A DNA stretch of 64,000 nt from Ensifer sp. Root278 (GTDB lineage: Bacteria > Pseudomonadota > Alphaproteobacteria > Rhizobiales > Rhizobiaceae): contig NZ_LMJJ01000002.1 in NCBI RefSeq assembly GCF_001429285.1, positions 727 through 64,726 of the forward strand. The letters are read 5' to 3'. The position numbers and the translations under genes are program-made. The notes below the pieces were generated by a model. That model saw nothing but the letters and a program-made list of their open reading frames with translations. It had not been told where the DNA came from and ran no database searches. Positions 8,430 through 17,193 of the stretch are shown piece after piece (within the stretch, counting starts at the first letter, position 1; each line of letters opens with the position of its first letter).

Positions 8430-9449
8430 CTACTTCACCTCCGCGGTATTGAGGGGCACGACAAACTCGCCGGAAATGATCTTCTGTCTCGTCGCGGCGA
8501 GCTCCTCTTTGACGGCAACCGGCAACTTTGCATCAAAGTCGTGATAGGGCGCGATATCGACGCCGCCCTGGCTCATAGAGAACCATTTTGGCTCGGTGTT
8601 TCCATTGTACTGTCCACCAGCCTTGTGCTTGAGCCACTCCGAGATGATCCATTTGATATCCGGCTGCCAATCGATGATCGCACTCGATGCTATTGCGTCT
8701 GGCGCCAGCTTGCTTTGGTCGTTGATGTTGGCAAAGCACATGATCCGGTGTTCCTGGCAGGGCTTGAAGTTGTCCGTCAGCATGAACACGACATCCGCAC
8801 CCGACGCGATCTGCACATTGGCATGCTCGGCTGCCAGCGCATTGTCGGACCAGGAACCGATAAAGGAGACGCGGTGCTTCACGTCCGGTCTGACCGATCT
8901 CGCGCCATCGAGAAACGCATTGATCTGGTCGTTGACGTCGTCTGCCGCAAACGTCCCGACCAGGCCGATGACGCCAGATTTCGTTGTGCGGCCGGCCAGC
9001 ATGCCGAGCAGATAGGACGGTTCGTGTAGTCGTTTGTAGAGCCAGTATTGATTGGCCCCGAGAGGCAGGTTGCCCGATCCGGTTACCACAAACATGATGT
9101 CAGGGAATTCGGCGCTAAGTTTCTTTACCTGGTCCGAATATCGGCCGTGGGCCCAGATAATGTCGTACTCGCCGCCTTCGGCGTAGAAGCGCATGGCATT
9201 TTCCGCATCGTCGTTCCACAGCGGGTCCGTGTACTCCCACGATATGTCGAGCCCGTCTGGCCTCGCCTGCTTCACCTGTTCCAACGAATCCAGCAAGGTC
9301 CGCGTCCAGCCGATATCGGTGCGGCTCTCGAGAATAAGAGCGATCTTCAGTGAGGTTGGCCCTGCTGCAAAGGTTCGATCGACCGCCGAAAGCAGAAATG
9401 CCCCCATCGAACCCAGGATCGCGGTGCGGCGTGTGATGCTGATAGGCAT
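8430..9449 (-). CDS. BMP/PnrA-like periplasmic substrate-binding protein
   Basis: A 339-residue protein of the basic membrane protein family, the binding component of nucleoside and purine ABC importers. The start MPISITRRTAILG followed by a hydrophobic stretch and TFAAGPT looks like a Tat-type or long Sec signal. ILESRTDIGWTRTLLDSLEQ and the segment TGSGNLPLGANQYW fit the PnrA fold. The ATG at 9449 follows CAGGAGGAGTATCAT. It is the first gene of the importer operon and lies 246 bases after the third oxygenase gene. Its position between two demethylase-subunit loci suggests that it delivers the substrate, plausibly a methylated purine. Confidence 0.88.
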   Translation of the reverse strand: MPISITRRTAILGSMGAFLLSAVDRTFAAGPTSLKIALILESRTDIGWTRTLLDSLEQVKQARPDGLDISWEYTDPLWNDDAENAMRFYAEGGEYDIIWAHGRYSDQVKKLSAEFPDIMFVVTGSGNLPLGANQYWLYKRLHEPSYLLGMLAGRTTKSGVIGLVGTFAADDVNDQINAFLDGARSVRPDVKHRVSFIGSWSDNALAAEHANVQIASGADVVFMLTDNFKPCQEHRIMCFANINDQSKLAPDAIASSAIIDWQPDIKWIISEWLKHKAGGQYNGNTEPKWFSMSQGGVDIAPYHDFDAKLPVAVKEELAATRQKIISGEFVVPLNTAEVK

Positions 9450-9695
9450 ATGATACTCCTCCTGTTTCAACTTAGGACCTGGTTCGGTCGCTCGCAGGCG
9501 ATGCGCGGTATCGTCGCATCGACGCGAGAGCATCCGGGCCAACGGCTTCCCCCTTTGGTTTTTTGTCGCCGTTGACGTTGGATCTTTCAAATTGCTGTAA
9601 CAGGCTTTCATGAACTAGCCTGGGCAACAATGACTGCTATTTCGGCCTCGCATATCCCCAGTTAAGCTTGCGCGGTTTGTCGACGGCACCAGTCA

Positions 9696-10592
9696 TTAGC
9701 CGCTGCCTGTGACGACACCGTAGCGAAGGCCCCTTTCACGAAGCCATCGACGATAGGCTGCAGAGGCGGCGTCGGCGCGGATCGGAACCTCCGAGCGCGA
9801 GTCCAGTGGCAAGCGCTTGGGCACCTGATTTTCAAGAATGGGCTTGTCTTGCCCGAGAATGGTCTGGTGAAAGCTGCGCATCGCGGCCAGATCCGTGACT
9901 TCGTCAAGCAGACAGATAACGATATGCACGAGCACCTGGTCCTCGCCGACGGGCTGGCCGAAGAGCGCGATAACATCGCGCCGGTCCGGACGCGTCGATC
10001 CCGTCTTGTAAAGAACGGCACAAAACGGATGGGGTATTCTGTAGACGTATTCGGTATCTGCGCCCGTCTCCGAACCGGCATTGGCCTGCGGTTGGTAGAA
10101 CTCGCAACCGGTGACCAGAATTTCGGGTGGGTCGGAATAGACGTCGACCTTGTAAGGCTTGACCTCCGTATGGGGTTCCTCCCCCAGGATTCCTGTGTGA
10201 ACGAACGGGAAATGCCCCATGTCCAGGAAGTTCTCGACCGCGCGCGGCGCCGAGACACCGACGCGTGTGACGCCCTGAACGATGCGGCTGCGATCCGGCT
10301 CGTCGAACTCTGGTATTTCGAACAGATCGCGCGGCGGGTCGCCCAAGGTGGCCCAGAGGTAACCGAACCGCTGAATGGTTGGCAACTCCGTACCGGACGT
10401 CTGAGCGCCGCTCGGCTCGGCAGCGGCTTGCGGCTCACGCCATGCACCCAACCGATCGCCATGCCGGCCGATCAATATCCTCTGACCGAGAAGGACAGTA
10501 GAAAACATGCCGGTGGACGGAAGTTCCTCGAGTGAGGCGACGACATGCCATTCGTCGCGTGCAATCGGGTCGATGTGACTGAGGTTTTCCAT
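9696..10592 (-). CDS. Third Rieske-less oxygenase catalytic subunit (NdmC-like)
   Basis: A 298-residue paralogue of the two NdmC-like proteins nearer the left edge. The iron motif is N121-x2-D124-x2-H127-x4-H132 (ENFLDMGHFPFVH), with D249 in QDKPILENQ. The Rieske portion is replaced by a low-complexity Ala/Pro/Ser linker (residues 55-70) without Cys or His ligands. It resembles the protein encoded at 2660-3565 more than the one at 3602-4465. It sits alone between the araC-type regulator and the importer, about 7 kb from the only Rieske-reductase gene, so it would have to share that reductase. The ATG at 10592 gives the family-like MENLSHIDPIARDEWH; the ribosome site (GGGATTG) is weak. Confidence 0.86.
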   Translation of the reverse strand: MENLSHIDPIARDEWHVVASLEELPSTGMFSTVLLGQRILIGRHGDRLGAWREPQAAAEPSGAQTSGTELPTIQRFGYLWATLGDPPRDLFEIPEFDEPDRSRIVQGVTRVGVSAPRAVENFLDMGHFPFVHTGILGEEPHTEVKPYKVDVYSDPPEILVTGCEFYQPQANAGSETGADTEYVYRIPHPFCAVLYKTGSTRPDRRDVIALFGQPVGEDQVLVHIVICLLDEVTDLAAMRSFHQTILGQDKPILENQVPKRLPLDSRSEVPIRADAASAAYRRWLRERGLRYGVVTGSG

Positions 10593-10609
10593 ATCGCAAT
10601 CCCATGGGT

Positions 10610-10626
10610 GTTTGCTGCTAGCGAAC
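10610..10626. promoter_or_regulatory. GTTTGC-N5-GCGAAC inverted repeat upstream of the third oxygenase gene
   Basis: An imperfect inverted repeat lies 18 bases before the start codon of the oxygenase gene. Its GCGAAC half matches the arms of the repeat upstream of the AraC-type gene. It could be an operator for that regulator; with so few sites this is only a suggestion. Confidence 0.3.
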
Positions 10627-10776
10627 CGCGCACCCGCCCCTTGAGATGGAGGTGCTCTGGAAAATTGATGCATGAGGTTAAGGAAGACGACCATGCCTGC
10701 GCTTGGCGATTTAATACCGCTAGTTCGCCTGTCGTCGGATCGCTGGGGGATGTCGGGCACTGAACGCGCTGGAGGC

Positions 10777-11568
10777 TCAGCCGTTCAGCATTTTCTCGCG
10801 GAGCTCGGTCGGGGAGCAGTCGAAGGCCAGCTTGATCTGGCGCGAAAAATGATAGGGATTCTTGTAGCCGACCTGGTAGGCAATCTCGCTCACGGACAAG
10901 CCGCTGCGTTGCAAGAGGTGCGCGCCATAGTCCAGCCGACAGCGCCAGAGATACCGAGCCGGCGTCATGCCCAAGTGCTTCTTGAAGGCGGACACAAGAT
11001 ACTGTGGGCTTACACGAACCTGTTGCGCGACGCGCTCGATGGAAACGTCTGCGGCGAAGTTTTCATCAAGAAAGCGGCGCGCCTGCAGGATCGTCTGCGG
11101 GATAGGCCTTTCCTCCGCAACAACTTCCGCCTCGTAAATATAGGCGTTGAGGAGAGTGTTCGTCAGAGCTTCGCGCAAGCCACCACGACCATCGCGGTCC
11201 CCGATCCCGAGATCGACACCCAGTTGCATTAATGTCTGGACCTGCGTCGAGGCGTTAATGAAGGGCGCATATTTGTGGCGCTCCTTGTAGAGCCAAGCAG
11301 CATTTTGTGGTCGGCCATCGCACCAGCTGATGTGAGTTAGCGTCTCGGGAGCGATGGTCGTCAAATAGCGGTCCCTTGTCAGGGATAGCGCACACTGGCC
11401 CGCCTCCAGCTGCAACACTGTTTCATCGGCCTCGATCTTGAGCGATCCGAGATGCACGATGATGAAGGCAAGGTAATCCCCCCGGATGGGGCCATACTGC
11501 CCTCCGCTTTCGTAGGAGATCTCTCCGAACGTGTTTTCCCGACTGAGATCTATGGGCGGCAGTCGCAT
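10777..11568 (-). CDS. AraC-family transcriptional regulator
   Basis: A 263-residue regulator with an AraC C-terminal double helix-turn-helix (about residues 160-260). The first HTH lies around VSIERVAQQVRVSPQYLVSAF and the second around LSVSEIAYQVGYKNPYHFSRQ, ending with the family's FG-like CSPTELREKM. The N-terminal half is a cupin-like effector domain of the AraC_binding type. It sits between glyA and the third oxygenase gene, the natural control point of the demethylation cluster. An inverted repeat (11595-11626) upstream suggests autoregulation. The ATG at 11568 has AAGG upstream. Confidence 0.93.
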   Translation of the reverse strand: MRLPPIDLSRENTFGEISYESGGQYGPIRGDYLAFIIVHLGSLKIEADETVLQLEAGQCALSLTRDRYLTTIAPETLTHISWCDGRPQNAAWLYKERHKYAPFINASTQVQTLMQLGVDLGIGDRDGRGGLREALTNTLLNAYIYEAEVVAEERPIPQTILQARRFLDENFAADVSIERVAQQVRVSPQYLVSAFKKHLGMTPARYLWRCRLDYGAHLLQRSGLSVSEIAYQVGYKNPYHFSRQIKLAFDCSPTELREKMLNG

Positions 11569-11594
11569 CGAAGCCTTTCAAAGCACCTGACGGC

Positions 11595-11626
11595 AGTGTT
11601 CGCCAAGCGTTGGGTTAGCGAACACT
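11595..11626. promoter_or_regulatory. Inverted repeat between glyA and the araC-type gene
   Basis: AGTGTTCGC and GCGAACACT are perfect 9-bp arms separated by 14 bases, 27 bases upstream of the regulator's start codon and 82 bases after the glyA stop. It could be an AraC operator or a weak terminator. The absence of a T-run on the minus strand favours an operator. Confidence 0.45.
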
Positions 11627-11708
11627 TCTGATACTCGTGGTTATCGCGTGCGTGATCAAGCATCGAACACCGTGAGCATCCGATTCCCGATCGGAGCCAC
11701 GCTCTGTT

Positions 11709-12977
11709 TTAATGCCCCGCCGAGTAGATCGGGAAGGCCGCGCAAAGATCGTGGACCGACATTCTCGCGCGTCGCTCCTGTTCGGAACTTTGCTCGGTGC
11801 CAAGGGCGTCGAGGACGTCCGCGATCAACGCGCCAACTTCGTTGAACTCCGCTTCGCGGAAACCGCGGCTGGTGGCCGCTGGCGTGCCGAGCCGGATGCC
11901 GGAAGTTACAGCCGGGGGCGCTGGATCGAAGGGAATGCCGTTCTTGTTGCAGGTCAGCCCGGCACGCCCCAAGGCTTCTTCCGCATCCTTGCCGGAAACC
12001 CCTTTGCTGCGCAGGTCAACCAGGATCAAATGCGTATCGGTCCCCCCCGAAACGATATCGTATCCTCGTTCGGTCAGCGCTGAGGCGAGGGCCCGGGCAT
12101 TGACCACCATCTGGCGAGCGTATTGCCTGAAGTTGTCTTCAAGCGCTTCGCCCAACGCCACCGCTTTTGCCGCTATGACATGCATCAGCGGACCACCCTG
12201 CAATCCCGGAAACACCGCAGAGTTCACCTTTTTCGCTAAGTCCTGATTGTTGGTCAGGATCATACCGCCGCGAGGGCCGCGTAGCGTCTTGTGCGTTGTC
12301 GTGGTGACGACGTCGGCGATTTCAACCGGGTTAGGATGCACCCCTCCAGCGACCAGACCGGCAAAATGCGCCATATCGACCATCATGGCCGCCCCGACAG
12401 AATCTGCGATCGCCCGAATTCGCTTGAAGTCGATCAGACGCGGATAGGCCGACCCGCCGGTAATGATCAGCTTCGGCCGCGTCGCTATGGCCTTTTCTTC
12501 GAGCTCCTCATAATCAATGAGGCAATCGCTCTTCCGAACGCCATATTGGACGGCGTTGAACCACTTCCCTGACATGGTCGGCCGAGCCCCATGGGTAAGA
12601 TGGCCCCCGGCGGCAAGCGACAGGCCCATGAAGGTGTCGCCCGGCTTTAACAGGGCGAGCATGACGGCGCCGTTGGCCTGCGCACCGGAGTGCGGCTGCA
12701 CGTTGACGAACGATGCGTCAAACAGCATTCCAGCGCGTTCTATCGCAGCGGCTTCGACGAGATCGACATACTGGCATCCACCATAATAGCGGTGCCCCGG
12801 ATAGCCCTCGGCATATTTGTTGGTCATGACGGAGCCTTGCGCGGCAAGAACCGCTGGCGACACGATGTTCTCCGACGCGATCAGTTCGATCTCGGATCGT
12901 TGCCGCCCCATTTCGCGCGCGATCGCTCCGGCAATGACCGAATCATGCTTGAGCTGTCTTTCGAATAAACCAGGCAT
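11709..12977 (-). CDS. glyA: Serine hydroxymethyltransferase
   Basis: A 422-residue PLP enzyme that interconverts glycine plus 5,10-methylene-THF and serine plus THF. Family landmarks are [29 protein letters not shown], the PLP lysine in [15 protein letters not shown], and [13 protein letters not shown]. Length is normal and no key residue is missing. The ATG at 12977 follows CAGGAGAAAAATCG. It lies 76 bases after the hydroxyacid dehydrogenase gene in a run with purU, metF-like and gcvT-like genes. This looks like a second, pathway-specific glyA that assimilates C1 units onto glycine. Confidence 0.95.
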   Translation of the reverse strand: MPGLFERQLKHDSVIAGAIAREMGRQRSEIELIASENIVSPAVLAAQGSVMTNKYAEGYPGHRYYGGCQYVDLVEAAAIERAGMLFDASFVNVQPHSGAQANGAVMLALLKPGDTFMGLSLAAGGHLTHGARPTMSGKWFNAVQYGVRKSDCLIDYEELEEKAIATRPKLIITGGSAYPRLIDFKRIRAIADSVGAAMMVDMAHFAGLVAGGVHPNPVEIADVVTTTTHKTLRGPRGGMILTNNQDLAKKVNSAVFPGLQGGPLMHVIAAKAVALGEALEDNFRQYARQMVVNARALASALTERGYDIVSGGTDTHLILVDLRSKGVSGKDAEEALGRAGLTCNKNGIPFDPAPPAVTSGIRLGTPAATSRGFREAEFNEVGALIADVLDALGTEQSSEQERRARMSVHDLCAAFPIYSAGH

Positions 12978-13053
12978 CGATTTTTCTCCTGTCGGACGAG
13001 CACGACGACCGCATCGTCTGCCCGCCGATTGAACTGCAACGGGATGTGAAGGA

Positions 13054-14010
13054 TTAGCAGACCGCATCAGGCGGCGAACGGCCGCTGAAAAACGCCTTCA
13101 GATTCTCGATGACGCGCATGCCCATGGCGACGCGGGTCTCCTTCGTCGCACTCCCCAGATGCGGCAACAAAACCACGTCCTGCCGCTCGGCCAGACGACC
13201 GGGAACACGCGGCTCGCTTTCGAAGACGTCCAGGCCTGCGCCCGCTATCCTCCGGGTTTCCAGCGCGCGGACCAGAGCATGTTCGTCCACGACGTCACCC
13301 CTGGCTGTATTGATAAGGAACGCTGACCATTTCATGCAGGCGAGCCGATCGTCGTCGATGAGGTGATAGTTTTCGCCTCCACCGGGGCAATGAAGCGAAA
13401 CAAAGTCGGCGACCGCAAGCACGTCGTCAACGCTCGGCAATTGGCGCGCGGGCACGTCAAGACCGGTAATCGGATGGCTGTCAAAGAAGACGACGTCCAT
13501 ACCGAAGCCAAAGTGGCACCGCCGTGCCATAGCCTGCCCGATCCGCCCCATTCCAATGATGCCGACGGTCTTTCCGGTGACGTGGGATCCGCAAAGATGC
13601 GTGGGACGCCAACCTGTCCATTTGCCGGCCCGCAGTTCCCTCTCCCCTTCCCCTGCGCGTCTCGCGCACATCAAAAGGAGGGTCATCGCCAGATCGGCGG
13701 TCGCATCCGTCAGCACGCCTGGCGTGTTTGTGACAACGAGTCCGGCCCTTGTTGCCGCCGCTACATCGATATGATTGAAGCCAACGCCGAAGTTACCGAG
13801 AATCTTTGCTCGAATACCCCCCTCGAGAATGTCGGCGCTGATCTTATCGGTTACGGTTGGCAGGACCGCATCGGCTTCTTCAAGCGCGGCTCGCAATTCA
13901 CGCCGATCCAAAGGCTGATCGGTTTCGTTCAGCCGCGCATCGAATTCTGCAGTCAACCGGTCTTCAACTTCCGTCGGCCAGCGCCGAGTTACGATGACCT
14001 TCGGTTTCAC
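13054..14010 (-). CDS. D-2-hydroxyacid dehydrogenase (glyoxylate/hydroxypyruvate reductase type)
   Basis: A 318-residue enzyme with the NAD(P)-binding motif [16 protein letters not shown] and the catalytic set NTARG (Arg), an Asp/Glu pair around LDVFESEP, and His in [13 protein letters not shown]. The family reduces glyoxylate or hydroxypyruvate. Next to a serine-glyoxylate aminotransferase, reduction of hydroxypyruvate to D-glycerate is the likely job. Two starts are possible: GTG at 14010, preceded by AGGAGGGACAGGATT and giving the family-like [12 protein letters not shown], or ATG at 14028, which overlaps the upstream stop as ATGA. I prefer GTG. Confidence 0.9.
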   Translation of the reverse strand: MKPKVIVTRRWPTEVEDRLTAEFDARLNETDQPLDRRELRAALEEADAVLPTVTDKISADILEGGIRAKILGNFGVGFNHIDVAAATRAGLVVTNTPGVLTDATADLAMTLLLMCARRAGEGERELRAGKWTGWRPTHLCGSHVTGKTVGIIGMGRIGQAMARRCHFGFGMDVVFFDSHPITGLDVPARQLPSVDDVLAVADFVSLHCPGGGENYHLIDDDRLACMKWSAFLINTARGDVVDEHALVRALETRRIAGAGLDVFESEPRVPGRLAERQDVVLLPHLGSATKETRVAMGMRVIENLKAFFSGRSPPDAVC

Positions 14011-14024
14011 AATCCTGTCCCTCC

Positions 14025-15230
14025 TCATGCCGCACGTTCCTGAAGGTTGCGAGCGGCAAGTCCGATCTGCGAGCGATACCATTCCTGCGCCGCCGCAACG
14101 CCGGACCCGGCTTCGATCTTTGCTCCAGCATCACGCAGAGACATCTCGGCCGCCGCAAGCGCTGACAGACACATCACCTCGTTCAGGTCGCCGAGGTGGC
14201 CGATCCTGAAAACCCGGCCCGCCACCTTGCTGAGCCCGGCACCGAATGAGGTGCGGTACTTGGAATAGCCGTTCGCGATAACCTGCCTGGCGTCGATGTC
14301 CTCAGGGACCACGATGGCGGAGACCGTGTCGGACCACCACTTCTTCTCTGTGGCACAGAGGGTCAAACCCCAGGCATGAACACCGCGGCGAACGCCTTCC
14401 GCAAGGCGGTGATGCCGAGCAATGACTGCGTCCAATCCTTCCGCGAAAATCAGATCCAGCGATGCTCTCAGGCCAATAAGTAGCTGTGTCGGCGGCGTAT
14501 AGGGGAAGTAGCCGGTGGCTGACGGCGCTTTCATATCCTCGAAGCTGAAATAGCAGCGTTCGATCGTCGAACTCGCGTGCGCCTCAAGCGCCTTTGGGCT
14601 GACGGCGAGGATACCGAGGCCTGCCGGCAGCATCAGGCCCTTCTGCGAGCCGGTAACGGCGAGATCGACACCCCAGTCGTCCATCCGGAATTCGATGGAT
14701 GCTATCGAGCTGACCCCATCAACGAACAGCAGAGCTTTGTGGCCGGTATCGTCGAGTGCGGCCCGCACGGCGGCCACGTCCGAAGTCACGCCCGTCGCCG
14801 TCTCGTTGTGCGTGACAAATACCGCCTTGATCCGACGGTTCTTGTCGGCGTCCAAGCGCCGACGGTACTCTTCGACGGGAACACCCTCGCCCCATTCGAC
14901 GTCGAGGCATTCAACATCGAGCCCGAGACGGCTAGCCATGTCTGCCCAAAGATGGGAAAACTGGCCGAAACGAGACATCAGCACCCGATCACCACGGTTG
15001 AGGGTGTTCGATATCGCCGCCTCCCATGCTCCGGTTCCAGAACCCGGGAACAGGAAAATCGACCCAGTGTCAGTTCGGAAAACCCGCTTGAGATCGGCGA
15101 ACAGCGGCAGAACCAGGTCGGGAAAGTCCGGCGCCCGCATATCCTGCATGGGCACGTTCATGGCTCGACGTACCACATCCGGGATATTTGTCGGTCCGGG
15201 CACGAAGAGATGTGATGTTCCATTTCGCAT
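14025..15230 (-). CDS. Serine-glyoxylate aminotransferase
   Basis: A 401-residue class V aminotransferase of the SgaA type. It carries LFVPGPTNIPDVVRRAM at the N-terminus, FPGSGTGAWEAAISNTL, the PLP Asp in VDGVSSIAS and the PLP lysine in TGSQKGLMLPAGLG. Known members transfer the serine amino group to glyoxylate, giving hydroxypyruvate and glycine. With GlyA and the hydroxyacid dehydrogenase on either side this rebuilds the core of a serine-type C1 assimilation route. The ATG at 15230 follows GGGAGGACCATGCA. Its stop overlaps a possible start of the next gene. Confidence 0.92.
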   Translation of the reverse strand: MRNGTSHLFVPGPTNIPDVVRRAMNVPMQDMRAPDFPDLVLPLFADLKRVFRTDTGSIFLFPGSGTGAWEAAISNTLNRGDRVLMSRFGQFSHLWADMASRLGLDVECLDVEWGEGVPVEEYRRRLDADKNRRIKAVFVTHNETATGVTSDVAAVRAALDDTGHKALLFVDGVSSIASIEFRMDDWGVDLAVTGSQKGLMLPAGLGILAVSPKALEAHASSTIERCYFSFEDMKAPSATGYFPYTPPTQLLIGLRASLDLIFAEGLDAVIARHHRLAEGVRRGVHAWGLTLCATEKKWWSDTVSAIVVPEDIDARQVIANGYSKYRTSFGAGLSKVAGRVFRIGHLGDLNEVMCLSALAAAEMSLRDAGAKIEAGSGVAAAQEWYRSQIGLAARNLQERAA

Positions 15231-15323
15231 TGCATGGTCCTCCCATGATTTGAGGCACGACGGCCCGCAGCCGCCCGTGCATCGCTTCTCAATCAAATTG
15301 CAAGGCCGCACACGGCTGTCGCC

Positions 15324-16184
15324 TTAGGCGAAGACGACAGTCTTTCGGCCGTTGAGCATGACGCGTGCCTCAAGGTGCCGTTTGACAGCGCGCGCCAGAA
15401 CGCGGCTTTCGATGTCTCGGCCAGCTGCGACGAAATCCTCGACACTCATCGCATGTGATACGCGTTCGGTTTCCTGCTCGATGATAGGTCCCTCATCGAG
15501 GTCGGCAGTGACATAGTGTGCCGTCGCGCCGATCAGCTTGACGCCGTGCTCATGGGCCTGGTGATAGGGACGAGCACCCTTGAAGCTGGGCAGAAATGAA
15601 TGATGAATGTTGATGACCTTTCCGAACAATCGACCGGCGATATCGTCGGAAAAGACCTGCATGTAGCGCGCCAGAACCACCAGGTCGGCTTCCGTTTCTT
15701 GAACGATCGCGAAGATGCGGTCCTCTTGCTGTTTTTTGTTTTCCCGGTTGATCGGCAATAAATGGTAGGGGATGCCCGCCCACGCGGCCGTCTCGCGACT
15801 GTCGTCGTGATTGGAAATCACCGCCATGACCTCGGCATCGAGCCAGCCGACACGGATCTGGTAAAGCAGGTGCAGGAACGCATGGTCAAACCGCGAGACC
15901 ATGATGACAATTTTCGGCGCCTTTCGACAGTCGATCAGCCGCCCCTGCATCTCAAACTGTCCAAGGACTGGCGCCAGACCGCGTTCGATCCGATCAGCCG
16001 ACGTCTCGCCCGATGGTGTGAACGCGATCCGCATGAAGAAGCGGTTGGTGGCGCGGTCCCAATACTGGTTGCTTTCAACGATGTTGGTGCCGAGGACGTG
16101 AAGCTGCGAGGTTACTGCAGCCACGATCCCTGCCCGGTCATCACAAGTCAGAGTGAGAACGAAGGGCTGCGTCAGGCTGGTCAT
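15324..16184 (-). CDS. purU: Formyltetrahydrofolate deformylase
   Basis: A 286-residue enzyme with an N-terminal ACT domain (FVLTLTCDDRAGIVAAVTSQL) and a C-terminal formyltransferase-like domain. VISNHDDSRETA, the catalytic motif VINIHHSFLPSFKGARPY, and GATAHYVTADLDEGPIIEQ with the essential Asp are intact. It hydrolyses 10-formyl-THF to formate and THF, releasing C1 units and recycling the cofactor. Its ATG at 16184 overlaps the stop of the metF-like gene by 4 bases (ATGA), so the two are translationally coupled. Similar genes sit beside folate-dependent demethylases in other bacteria. Confidence 0.95.
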   Translation of the reverse strand: MTSLTQPFVLTLTCDDRAGIVAAVTSQLHVLGTNIVESNQYWDRATNRFFMRIAFTPSGETSADRIERGLAPVLGQFEMQGRLIDCRKAPKIVIMVSRFDHAFLHLLYQIRVGWLDAEVMAVISNHDDSRETAAWAGIPYHLLPINRENKKQQEDRIFAIVQETEADLVVLARYMQVFSDDIAGRLFGKVINIHHSFLPSFKGARPYHQAHEHGVKLIGATAHYVTADLDEGPIIEQETERVSHAMSVEDFVAAGRDIESRVLARAVKRHLEARVMLNGRKTVVFA

Positions 16185-17074
16185 CGCACGCCGGCCCGCA
16201 ACTGCCTGGCCTCCCGATAATCCCCGAGCCAGGTAAGCGTCTTCTCCCAACCACCAAAGGGAAAGAAATGAAGGTGCAGTGGCGTTACCGGATCAGGGTA
16301 GGCCGACGAAACCGCATCGATCACATCGGCCGGATTGCGGTCCGCGACGATGTTGAGAAGACCGCTCGCCGAGCGCCTTAGAGCAGCTATCGACGGCCCC
16401 ACACCGCACATCGCGGCAAAGCGGATGAGCTTCGTCAAACTCGTGACTCCGGCCAGCCCAACGTGAACGGGAACCTCAGGAAAATCGTCGTGCAATCGCT
16501 TTGCCCAGGCGCCGATCATCGCTCCGTCGAATGCGAACTGCGAAACGACGCGAGGTTCGAGCGACCGACGTGCGCAAATCTCAAGCTTGCGCTTAAGCGC
16601 ATCCTTGAGCCGAACCTCGGGAATGTTTGGATGTCCTTCCGGATAACCGGCGACAAAGGCGGTTCGTATCGAACTATCCGACAGCACCGGATGAGCGAGC
16701 AGTTCGGCAGATTCGCCGAGCGGCCCGGGGAAAAGCGCCGGGTTGCCGCCAAGGAACAGGACCTCGTCGATCCCATTGCGGCTATGGGCCTCAACGAGAT
16801 TGACGTAGTCCCTTTCCGTCTTGAAATTGCGGGCTGCCAGATGCGGCACCGCAACATAGCCCAACTCAGTAATGCGCGCCGCCGCCTCGACCTGAAGTGC
16901 TTCCGGCTTGCCGGCAAGATGCGTCAGAAACACCCTTGAGCCCAAGGGAAGCGTATCGGCTTGCGGTGCGAAATTGCGAACCTGCTCCGGCGCGAGTTCG
17001 ATCGATATGGTCGTATTGGCGCCGTCGCCCGGATGAACCCGTGTATCAGTGCATGCTTCAGCTGGATTGGTCAT
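16181..17074 (-). CDS. Methylenetetrahydrofolate reductase-family protein (MetF-like)
   Basis: A 297-residue flavoprotein of the MetF superfamily. SIELAP near the start corresponds to the N-terminal strand of the barrel, DEVLFLGGNPA to the folate/FAD segment, and VSQFAFDGAMIGAW to the region holding the conserved Gln/Phe. It differs from housekeeping MetF and resembles catabolic copies found with demethylase or glycine-cleavage-T-like genes, where it oxidises methyl-THF to methylene-THF. The start is uncertain: ATG at 17074 (GGGTGAGGCG upstream) or ATG at 17134. It lies 119 bases from the gcvT-like gene and overlaps purU. Confidence 0.85.
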   Translation of the reverse strand: MTNPAEACTDTRVHPGDGANTTISIELAPEQVRNFAPQADTLPLGSRVFLTHLAGKPEALQVEAAARITELGYVAVPHLAARNFKTERDYVNLVEAHSRNGIDEVLFLGGNPALFPGPLGESAELLAHPVLSDSSIRTAFVAGYPEGHPNIPEVRLKDALKRKLEICARRSLEPRVVSQFAFDGAMIGAWAKRLHDDFPEVPVHVGLAGVTSLTKLIRFAAMCGVGPSIAALRRSASGLLNIVADRNPADVIDAVSSAYPDPVTPLHLHFFPFGGWEKTLTWLGDYREARQLRAGVR

Positions 17075-17193
17075 CGCCTCACCCGGATTTTCAAGCAGGG
17101 CAGATCCGTTGGCCGCAGCGAGAGCAGCGACCATGGTCTGCGGAGCATCGATGGAGGGAGCCCGACCGCTTCAGCAGCCGGGCAACAGGGTAC

